This document shows, in pieces, positions 17,501 to 26,700 of a stretch of 64,000 nt of DNA. How positions within the stretch are numbered: position 1 is the first letter of the stretch; each line of letters opens with the position of its first letter. Source of the DNA: Lepisosteus oculatus (Eukaryota > Chordata > Actinopteri > Semionotiformes > Lepisosteidae); contig NC_090704.1 of assembly GCF_040954835.1 (NCBI RefSeq), positions 39,808,979 to 39,872,978 of the forward strand, given 5' to 3'. The notes below the pieces were generated by a model. The model did not search any database and was not told the origin of the DNA. It worked only from the letters and a program-made list of their open reading frames with translations. The translations under genes were made by a program, and so were the position numbers.

Positions 17501-18904
17501 AGCTGATTTAAGCAGTGAATGCATTTCACTACAAGATTGTTTTTAAACTTTTGACCTTTGACCAGATTTGATTGACAGGTGCGCGGCTTAGCAAAAACAA
17601 AAATCGGGCCAAATTAATTTTTCAAAGAATTAACAAAACAACACTTTTACTGCTTTTCGTGTGTGTCCCCGAGCACAGCAAATGCATCACAAAATGTCTA
17701 GGTGTTGCTCAAAACCTAACCCTAACCCTACTTCAGGCACTTCCACAACATACTGTACTGTATATCAAAAACCTTGCCTTGAAAAACTGTGTTCAAAACG
17801 TTACCCAAATGACTCCAAAGTAGTCCAACAGGCTTTAAATGGCAGTTTGATGACCTTTTAAAAGTAACTGCTGTGAATCTGCTTTCATTTTCCTGTATTT
17901 CTTCTACACATTACCAGCTGCTAGAATGGCAAATAGAAATCAACATGTTTGGGACTGTCAGGAGTACAAATAACACTCATGTTACTCAAGTTACTCTTGA
18001 AACATTAAATGTACAAGTTAAAAAGCAACGCCCATTGTGACCATTTTCAAGTCTGGTCAGTCTGCGATTTTCGCCTGGTTTCTAAAGCAGCAGTTGTTCT
18101 CAACAATTGAGAGTCCAGGCACTGTCCTGTAATTACAGTGGAAACATCAAGGGCAATCAGGCAATTTTATAAGGGTCCCAGCCAATCCTGTCTTGCTCAC
18201 ATCCGTGGCTCCACCAGTGTTGCAATGGCTCTCCTGTTAGGGGACATTTAAGTGTTTTATATCAAATTAAAAAGGCAACATTGCAGGATTGGAATCAAGT
18301 TTGCATCTTAGGTAGGGACACTGATGCTGTCCCCTTGATCAAGGTACTGTACTTCACCCAGATTCATCCAGCAAACCCAGATGTGTAAACTGGTGCTATC
18401 ATTTGTGTGCAGATTACAGTAAGTAATTTAACTGTGCATCACTTTGGATAAAAAATAACTGGTGTGGTTCTCTGTTGCAGTCAGCTGTGTATTGTCAAGG
18501 GGGAAAAATCCAAGGTGGAGACGTTCAGTAGTGTGGGTCTGGATGGAGCCATGGTGGTCTGGGATTTTAAGGTAAACTCTCCTAAAATGGATGACACCCC
18601 TGTGAGTTCACACATTTGCACTAAAGTTTTGTGTTGCAGTGGTTGGGCAAGCTAGAGGTGTACGTGTTTGTCCACAGCTCGTTGATTAGTGAAACTTCGC
18701 TTTCAAAGGAAAGGGAAGGTTAACTTTAAACTCCTGCTTTTCAAAAGCATGACATTAAACATGACATGAAACCCTGCTTACGAGAGACTGTGTTGCCGCT
18801 CTGCTGCAATTTACTTTGGATTAAATGGTGTGATACACTCCGTATGATCACAGCACTTGTGTTCAGAATATACTAATCCCACCTCTTTTTTTCCACAGCA
18901 CTGA
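11545..18904 (+). CDS. Arp2/3 complex subunit 1 (ARPC1A/B-like) WD40 protein, 9 coding exons
   Basis: ARPC1 is the seven-bladed propeller subunit of the Arp2/3 complex, which nucleates branched actin. Coding exons are 11545-11608, 12166-12270, 13456-13684, 13933-14040, 14466-14672, 16217-16292, 16888-17081, 18481-18571 and 18899-18904. Phases close to 359 residues (family about 370-372). Family landmarks are [36 protein letters not shown], the DRNAYVW blade, [30 protein letters not shown] and [12 protein letters not shown]. The conserved insert helix with FRNLDKKA is followed by ETLHQNSIT, and the last blade ends [21 protein letters not shown] resembles ARPC1A, whereas the NLDKKA helix resembles ARPC1B, so I cannot assign either. 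The ATG sits in the family context [16 protein letters not shown], after a ctgcag acceptor at 11494. The final exon adds only His before TGA, so the usual C-terminal dozen residues appear lost or altered. PRKAR1A lies upstream, divergently, and WIPI1 downstream in the same direction. Confidence 0.93.
11709..11785 (-). mobile_element. V-SINE 3' fragment
   Basis: ATCTATTTTCTAACTGCTGT, TCCAATACAGAGTCGCAAGG and GAGCCTATTCC are the reverse complement of the common fish V-SINE tail (GGATAGGCTCC...CCCTG...AATGGATGGAT). It lies in the first coding intron of the ARPC1-like gene. Confidence 0.55.
15205..15390 (-). mobile_element. Degenerate Deu-type SINE core
   Basis: The reverse complement shows the core shared with clearer copies in this window: a CCACTGATCGCTGATGTGTG-like block, and CATCTATGAACTGG (reverse complement of CCAGTTCATAGATG). 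The strand is clear but the copy is strongly diverged. It lies in an ARPC1 intron. Confidence 0.55.
15815..15875 (+). repeat. Fragment of a common fish dispersed repeat
   Basis: GACTTCATTGATCCCGAAGG followed by GAAATTGAGG matches the widespread fish repeat end remembered as CTTTATTGATCCC(G/C)AGGGGAAATT. It is too short to classify. Confidence 0.5.
17714..17734 (+). repeat. Short interstitial telomere-like repeat
   Basis: CCTAACCCTAACCCTA gives about three units of the vertebrate telomere hexamer. It lies in an ARPC1 intron. A second short match, CCTAACCCTAAC, lies near 47234-47245. Confidence 0.6.
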
Positions 18905-19145
18905 ACCTTTAAAAGGCTCGATCCATGAGATGCTGCTGTACTCCTAGAGGCCAAATTCCATCTTCTGAGGCTACAAATATTAGAAGCTAAGAATGGCATT
19001 ATAGCTTTGATGAAATAAGAGGAACAACATAGAGTGTTTTTGGAAATTTGAACTTGTTATGAGTGTGGAGTTTTACAGTAAATTGTACATTTTCTGTTGC
19101 TTTTCGAAATATGCTTACAAAAATAAATGTCTAATATTGTCCAAG
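18899..19145 (+). other. ARPC1-like terminal exon with short tail and 3' UTR
   Basis: The acceptor tttttttccacag at 18886-18898 has an excellent pyrimidine tract. In the phase left by the previous exon it reads CAC TGA, giving WDFKH-stop. The frame one base later stays open for about 16 codons, starting with Thr-Glu-Pro-Leu-Lys, which is faintly like the usual tail. A small indel or an assembly error could explain this. An AATAAA follows at 19122-19127. Confidence 0.55.
19122..19127 (+). terminator. Polyadenylation signal of ARPC1-like gene
   Basis: AATAAA lies about 220 bases after the stop, followed by a GT/T-rich stretch. It is the first canonical signal downstream of the last exon. Confidence 0.65.
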
Positions 19146-19759
19146 GAAAATGTCTCCAAAGACTAAAAATAAAAAAAAACTTTCAAAGACAATACAAACA
19201 TAAAAGTAATCTTTAATTTCTTTCTTAACTGGATCACGGCACTATTCTGATCAATCTTGCATTCACTGTATGCTTCTAACTTTTACAGTCAGCATTTTTT
19301 CTATAAAACAATGGAAATTTGATTGATAGCTTTTATAAATCAATAAATCTCACATAAAAATCTAACAATGAGATAAATAATTTAAGGACTACACAATTAC
19401 CTTTGTCAATAGACCATCTTGTTATCAGTAATTACAGTATAAACACAGTCAAAACAAAATGGAAAGGAACCACAAAAAGAGCCACATTTTCCCTTACTGG
19501 ATATTATAAGAGATCAAATAACAAGGTTTCCAAATGCTAAATAATAGTGTTTACTATTGTATGTTGCTTTTAAAACATTTGCATACAATAACAAATGTTT
19601 TTTTATTCATCTACTCATTGTAGAAACCTATGATAAAACATAACGAATGTGAATTTGGCTTATGTTAATGGGAGGATCTCATGTCACATTATAATCAGTT
19701 TCATAATTGTTCTATACCTGTGTATAATAGAATACATATTGTATATAAAGTACAGTACT

Positions 19760-19941
19760 GAGAGCTGGTGTGTGGTGAGCGATCTGGCGCACTATGGCTG
19801 CTGTCACATCATCCAGGTGGATGCTGCATATTGGTGGTGGTGGAGGGGAGTCCCCATTACCTGTAAAGCGCTTTGAGTGTAGTGTCCAGAAAAGCGCTAT
19901 ATAAGTAAGCAATTATTATTATTATTATTAGTAGTAGTAGT
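19760..19941 (+). mobile_element. Deu-type SINE, 3' half, well preserved
   Basis: GCTGGTGTGTGGTGAGCG, TGGCGCACTATGGCTGC, ATCATCCAGGTGGATGCTGC and TGGTGGTGGTGGAGGGGAGT are followed by GTAAAGCGCTTTGAGTG and AAAAGCGCTATATAAGTAAG and an ATT tail. The tail resembles that of the LINE at 2408-3811, consistent with L2-type mobilisation. Confidence 0.8.
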
Positions 19942-20048
19942 ATGTTGTTGTCTTACTGTATATTCAGTGCCATAACATAACCATGTTCTTTGTTTTCTCT
20001 TCCCAGTGTCACTATCTTAAATCTATGAGACGCTCCTAGGTCACCTAA

Positions 20049-20759
20049 TGCCAGGTGTCACACTACAAGACTTTTCCTAGGATTTTCAGTCGTAGCCTTC
20101 ATTTACATAATCGTAAGAAAATCACAGAGTTTAGAGAGTAGCAGCGCGTTCCCTTTACCATCAAGTGTGTAGTGTGACACCCCCAGCGACTCAGTCAAAG
20201 CGCTCTTAATAGCCCCTATGACTCTCTGCGACTCTGGTTTGATTTTCTCGTAGAGAGTCCCAAGTCGTAGGGGTGGGCAGTCAGCCAGATGTGTACTTGT
20301 GAGATAATGTACCCATTATATTACATATTATAGTGCAATATTAATTTTTTTACAATATTTGTTTTAAAGGTGTTTTACATTTTTAACTGTGGTTTTATTT
20401 TTGTAAACTTGTTCTATATTTTTAAAGAAGAATGACATTTTTGAAGATGATTAACAACGTGGGTGTTACATTTTTCAAGATGTTACGTGCTTGTTCTCCA
20501 TGTTGTTTGTTTACTTTAGTGCGGTGCTCCACGTTGATAGGCTGCCAAAACGAGGCCACCTCGCGGTACTTTCGTGGTGCAATACGAGATTTGGATTTGG
20601 AACCATGATGAAAAGTCGTAGTCACCCCCTGCGATTCCTAGTCGTATAATTTGACACCCTCTAGGAAAGGAAAGGCAGTGAGATTCGCAATCGCAGTCAT
20701 TAAATTTGACATGCTGTCCGACTAGAAGCCGTGTCGAGTAATGTAGTGTGATACGGGCT
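20049..20759. mobile_element. Non-autonomous PIF/Harbinger-like DNA transposon
   Basis: The ends are inverted repeats: the left end carries GTGTCACACTACA, and the right end ends TGTAGTGTGATACGGGC. Each end abuts a TAA trinucleotide (20046-20048 and 20760-20762), as expected for a PIF/Harbinger target duplication. Subterminal motifs recur in both orientations, such as AGTGTGACACCC, TCCTAGTCGTA and TTCAGTCGTAG. About 711 bp with no transposase, so MITE-like. The superfamily is inferred from the 3-bp duplication alone. Confidence 0.65.
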
Positions 20760-21090
20760 TAAAGCTGTAACAATATTTTAGATCTTGTGCACGTTTTTTT
20801 ACACTTCCAATTAAATGTTACATTCTCATCATATTTGTCAGGTTGGTTCAGAAGCAGACATGTTGCCATTAGAAGACCTGGTAGCTCAATGCATTGCACT
20901 GCAGGAAAATGTGGGTTCTTTATTCGAGAGAATCACTGAACAGGGCAGAGAAAGAAACAGAAGTCGGAGGGAGAAAAAGAACAACTTTTAAAGTTGGAGA
21001 CAAGGTGCATCGACAAGATGCCAGAGTTCAGCAAAGAAAAGAAAAGACAAATTCCTAAAGCAAGAAATTGTATTGGGCTAATAAAGAAAC

Positions 21091-21091
<1 letters not shown>

Positions 21092-21166
<75 letters not shown>
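21092..21166. repeat. (ATT)n microsatellite
   Basis: About 25 uninterrupted TTA/ATT units. It may be the tail of an eroded SINE just upstream. Confidence 0.95.
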
Positions 21167-21167
<1 letters not shown>

Positions 21168-21933
21168 AAGGAAGGAAATTAGATCAGGATTTCTTGTCAT
21201 CGCAAACATTGGTGGGAAATATATTGACCTGTTACAGGAGAAAGGGGGAAAGTATATATTAAGTTAATCATTGAGCATTTGATTCATTATGTGGAAACAT
21301 CCAAAAGGATTCCTCACAGACTAAAGGTTGCAACAAAAGACACAGGATCAATGGAAGTCTCTGTAACCAGGAGCTGTGTGACACATGGTCAGTGGATGCA
21401 GGCAGCTGTATGATTCAGCTTCAGTGGAAGACTGGAATTTCAGGAGCCACAAACAGTGTAAGTAAAATAGGAACTTGCCATTTCTAAAAATTCAATTGCA
21501 GACATCAGGCACAGGAAAAGACGCATGAACAAAATACTGTAAGATTAAATTATGAGAATTAAACGTTATTGAAGATCTTACAACTTCAGTACTTGAAAAC
21601 ATAGCTAATTGTTTTTATGATTTTATGAGGTGTCAATAACTCATTACAGGTAGAACAGAAAAACAGGAAATCACCGAAAAAGACTTGTATTTTGCATCAA
21701 AAACAATAAACCTAAATAACCAACAAAACATTTCTGCACCATGATTTGGAAAGAAAGTGGGTGTGTTCTTGGCACATTTGATATTGGATTTGTTTCCTGA
21801 GATGCAACACTGCACAATACTTATCTTCTTCTTTTTCCATTTTTGTGTTACAGGCTGTGTGTGATGCCTGCAGTTTCTTGGACCACATGTATTGTCTGGG
21901 AATTAAATCCTGTACAACCAACGGCAGCTTTTT

Positions 21934-21969
21934 GGATTTTACTGTTGAAGCAACTTAAGCAGCCAGCTT
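21934..21969 (+). repeat. Dispersed repeat, copy 1
   Basis: GGATTTTACTGTTGAAGCAA and the following bases recur with few changes at 22952-22987, about 1 kb away in the same orientation. Confidence 0.6.
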
Positions 21970-22951
21970 GTAAAAATAAAGAAAACAATTAACAAAGTAT
22001 AATTCTGTTTTGTTTCTAAGGTGTAGTGTAGGTAACAATTATACAGGCAGACTGTGCGATATTAGCAGCTGTCTGAAAGCGTATCCCATGAGTATTTTAG
22101 GACTGACAGACCCAATCTGGCTGAAATTTGCTGTGAGCATGTATAGGATCAGACCTGTATTTGGTGTGCGAGTTTCATTTGGAGGAGAGAGCTGTATTTA
22201 AATCTGAAGGGGATAACAATGTATGCCGATGAGACTAGTTTAATTTTTATGCTTACGGTTAAATTATTTTTTAAAAAAAGAACAAAGCAAGAACAAAGCA
22301 AACTGTCTTCTCCTGTTTACTTAGGTTTCCCTCTACCATTTAGATTGTATAATTAAGACAAAACAGAAGAACAATTACTGATTATTACTTATTTTCTCAA
22401 TAAAAATAACGGGATAATAAGATTACAGAGTCACACAGGCAGCGAGCGTGTTAAAACTGTCTCGCGGTGTAAGTCTTCCCTATGAATAAAAACTTAAGTT
22501 ATCTTTCTTCAAGACGGGGAAAACCGAAAGAGTGCAGACAGGCTGTGGTGTCTCCCTTTCTTGTTCGTTACATATCATTTTAATACTGCGCCTGTGCACC
22601 GGCAGACAGACAAATCATGCGCCCCCGACAGTGGAAGAAAGATTTTCACTGCATTAGCGCATTTAAAAAGGCGGATACCGCTTTCCAGTTTAAATAAAAC
22701 ACCGGCATATTAATTCAGTGTCTCCTTTGTTCCCCCGAACCCCAAAAAATGGCGCGAAGGGAGCCCCCCAAAACATCGCTTGCATCCTGAATCCGAGGGG
22801 ATCCCCTTCCCTACTTAGGAGTACTAGATCTCAGTTGCAATTATTTTTTAGAAATGTCCGCTGTTGCTTATAATACTGCACCCTCGATACTGCTTAAAAA
22901 TAAGTATTTTCAGTCGCCACGTAGCGTGCAAGTCGCTTTCCGTAATCGAAG

Positions 22952-22987
22952 GGATTTTACTGTTGATGCAACTAAAGCGTCCGGCTG
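22952..22987 (+). repeat. Dispersed repeat, copy 2
   Basis: GGATTTTACTGTTGATGCAA, then CTAAAGCG and CCGGCTG, matches copy 1 at 21934-21969. The sequence between the copies is not obviously duplicated, so they may be ends of one inserted element. Confidence 0.6.
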
Positions 22988-23339
22988 TATCTGACACTAT
23001 AAAGCAACACGTTTACGGAAATAGCGATGGCCAACTGTAGCGCTCCGACATTTTTGCTTTCTTTGGCTTAAGTCTAAAATTTCAGGTTCCACAAATTGAG
23101 ATGCAGTGAAAAGGCCCCATCTGATTCTTTCAGAGCATTCAAATTCCCCAGGACAAATGTCTTAATTCATTAATGCTTGGTCAAACTACAGGGCTCTTCG
23201 ATTACTTATCTTTAAACTTGTCGGCTTCAAAGATACCAGGTAACCAAAACAAAGCCTCGTGCCGGGACTGGAATAATTCTCAGCAAATCGAAATCAGCCC
23301 TGCTGGAATGGGCGGGGCTAACCAACTCAACTCCCCCTT

Positions 23340-23475
23340 TACCTTCGTAGTCACACCTTGGCCAATCGGAACAGCGTTTGGTTAGGCTTGGCCAATCGGA
23401 ATCCTCCGCAAAAAGGTAGGAGGGTGACTTCCCTCCCCAGCCAACAGCAGCGTGACCCTTAAAGTGATGTCACAA
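23340..23475 (+). promoter_or_regulatory. WIPI1: Probable WIPI1 promoter with duplicated CCAAT boxes
   Basis: CTTGGCCAATCGGAA occurs twice, at 23357-23371 and 23387-23401, exactly 30 bp apart in the same orientation. This is a classic NF-Y arrangement. A CRE-like TGATGTCA lies at 23465-23472. The WIPI1 start codon follows about 280 bases later and the region is CpG-enriched without a TATA box. Confidence 0.65.
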
Positions 23476-23754
23476 GCTGTCAGCTGTTTTTGTTTTGCTG
23501 CAGTTCATTTTCGCCTCTTCTAGTTATGCTTCTGGAGTTCTGAAATAAAAAAAAATATATAGACCAAAAATAAGGGCGTTCTCGTACCGTATCTGTCTGG
23601 CTCCAGTAAACAAGAGAAGAAAGCAAGGGTCTGTAACGTAAGATCGCTAGTCATAGGTGGATCTCCAACTGGAAGTGATTTTGAAAAAAAGCCGAACCGA
23701 TCCCAGGCCTCCGATCCGAGGCGGAGGTAGGGAGGGTGGGAGCTGGGAATCGGC

Positions 23755-26700
23755 ATGGAGACAGGAGAGGGGGCTGCAGGTCCCGGCGGGGTGGCGGGGT
23801 TGATCTGCGCTTCCTTCAATCAAGACACCACGTAAGACTCAATTTCGCTAGTGCTGACACAGACTCAGCTGATTCTCATTAGTTTAGACTGCAGTTGCAT
23901 AATACAGACAGTAAAATTCTGTATTTAATTACAGAGTACACATAACCGCGAGTGTGAAATTATTCTATAATGGCTAAGTGGTCAAAATCTATTGCTATGT
24001 CTTGTAGGGGAATTGGCTGATTCAATGCATAAACCTGAAGAAAACTATTGTTACATAACCTGTTTTAAAGGATTAATAGTTCGGATTCCTAACGCACTGC
24101 CGCGTTGTTAGATTGATGTCTGAAAGTTAGAAGCAACGCAAATGCAGTTTCGTTTACTCTGTATTACAGTACGACACCGTCCCGAGGCTTGTCTGTCAGC
24201 GTTTCTGAAATAAGATGCATGCCAGGTCTCACGACTGCGCTTCGATCAGGGATTTCCGTACATGGGAGTTTTGTCACGTTATGCGTTTCCAAATATTAAC
24301 TGATCATAGAAGTCTAATCGTATTCTCTGCACGGGAAATCAAACCTCTCTGCTGAGGCTTGATGGGGCTTTTTTCCTCACACCCCACTAGAACTTTTTAA
24401 GTTCTGATGTGGGCTGATTTCACACCTTCCCAATAGTCCATACATCAGATCTTTGAGGAGAATGGGAACATTTGTGTATTTTCTATTGGTTTTTTTTTTG
24501 CCTTTCCAAGGCACATTGTAAACTTCACCAGGGGAATCAGTGATTTATGAATGATTATTGAGTATTTAAGTATAAAAGTTTAGGTTTGACCTGCCTGACT
24601 AAGGGGCAGCTTCCTGGTTATAGGATGAGGAAGCACATCCCCTTTCAGGGTGAGGAGTTAACCAAGGGGGAACTACAAAGAAGGAAATGAGGTGGAGGAG
24701 GGATACCTGAGGCAAAAAAACAACAAAAAAGAAGTGTTTCCATTAAAGATCTAAATCTAAATATAGCAAATTTTTGTAATGCTTATAATATGAAACAGTG
24801 GGGTTGTTACTAGCTTCTCAAAAAATTAAATGCTTTTTTGAGGAGATCCCTTCTGCCTGAGGTTGATAAAACTAGGCAGGGGAGAATCTCAGTGCTGTGC
24901 TGGCTTCAGTAGGCACTGTGGTTTCAATAGTAGTACTTCTCTAGCACGTACATGGCCAAAGACAGAGTTTTAGAAGATCTTTAAAGAAAATACTGTATTT
25001 TCTTCTGGATCTGTTTTTTTTACCATGAACATCGAGAATCTAAGAAGAAAAGACAAGAGGTTCCTGTAATAAAAAATAGGAGTAGCCAGTCATGAAAGGA
25101 TTCAATAGCTATGAAGTTCAGGGCTTGGAGAAGTGGTCATTGACTGTTTGCACCCCTTCTGATCTAGATCGCTGGCTGTTGGGACCAAGGATGGCTACAA
25201 GCTCTTTTCTGTTACTGCCGTGGATGGTCTGGACCTTATTCATGAAAGCAGTAAGTACTTCTGCTTCTTTCACAAGTTGCAACCTTCCTCCCTCCCCTTC
25301 GATATCAGGTTAATCACACGTTTTTTTTACATATTTCCACACTGGCTTCAAGTGGCAGGCAGCATCAGTGTGCAGTATGGCAGCTGTTGATGAAGGAGGT
25401 CTCCCCTTCGAAGTGACATGTGGCCCAGCTGCAGAGTTCTTGCTCAAGGGAGTGTGGCTCTGCCACTGGAAGAGAGACACCCTCTAACTCACAACACTGT
25501 TATGATAAGAACACAGAAAAGCCTCTGTTCTTTGGATGCCGGCAGGTTCACAGCTGTACCAGTGATGTGCTCATTATCGATACAACACAAACTAATCATT
25601 TTATTTTACTTTTCCCTTCTGCCCTTAGCTCGAGAAAACTGAGACAAGGTCAGATCAACAGAAGTCTTTTTCATTAAGACACTATGCCCAAGCTGTTCAT
25701 GGTGGATGGGCTGTTGGTTTAGCTGGTGACAATATGCACCCTCACCTCTTGGTTCGGCTGCAGGTGTGAAACAGGCTGTGGAGGGAGATTCTTGTGGGCT
25801 TAATTCGTGTTGCACTTTCTTTAGAAAATCTGTTTTTCTGTGGCTTTTATTGCTGTGGGTTGTACACTCTGCGGGTGTCTTTTACGTTATAGCAAAGGCA
25901 TGCTGCTCTGAGCTCAGAGGTCGATCTTGTGTTGTACATCTTACTTTGCAAGACAGTTTTCTTGTGCCTTCCATTTCTAATTAACTTGTGTGAGAGTGCT
26001 GAATTGTTCCGCATGTGTTTTACATTCATTTATGTTATCAACTCATGTTCATAAATATTTATGTGGAAAAAAAAAATGTATAAATCAGATGTGCACAATT
26101 CCAGTGCTAGATGGCCAGAAGGTTCCAATCTTACTTCCACCTGAGTCCTTAATTACTTAATTACTCATTATTATCCTCAACAGGACAGTTGAAGCCTTTC
26201 TTTGTTCTTGAGAAGCTGAAAACCTAAAAAACCTGCCCTTAAGGCCCGAAGTTGGGCACCGCTAATGTAAACTCTTATAGATTCTACCAAGATTTGTATT
26301 AAGAACATATGAAAGATCTGCCTGGCTCCTTTGATTTCACATACATAGCTGATTGACTCGAGGATATCATCTAGCTATTTCCTGAAGGATCTGAGGAAAT
26401 GGGCCTCCACAGGATGGTTGAATAGATGATTCAACAGCTCTGCATGTAAAGAACTATTGCATCCTCAATCCTAAATGCACATTGTTTTCCACTTGTGCCT
26501 TTGGTTCCTGCTTTCATTTCTGGTTGGGTCGGTGGGGTTTATGTCATGTACAGCATTGTTGCTTGGTAGTCAGACCTGGTAGGATAATCAAGGCTGGCTC
26601 TGTTTAGTACTAGGATGGGAGATCAGGTTGCTGCTGTTGTGGTGTAGGTGGAGCAGTAAGTGGTACTTTGTGCCCTGGGCTAGAACTTCCAGATCACTAC

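Larger units (their letters stand above)
19150..23335. other. ARPC1-WIPI1 intergenic region
   Basis: No gene is seen. It holds a Deu SINE tail, a TAA-flanked DNA transposon, an ATT microsatellite, a duplicated 36-bp segment, and a CpG-richer stretch (about 22440-23050) leading into the WIPI1 promoter. Confidence 0.55.

Noticed and set aside
21068..21262. Open frame with a long Leu homopolymer
   Set aside because: It is the translation of the ATT microsatellite and has no other support.
22440..22830. Possible LTR with primer site TGGCGCG
   Set aside because: Two AATAAA motifs and CpG content are suggestive, but no matching second LTR or polyprotein exists nearby; kept only as part of the direct-repeat finding.
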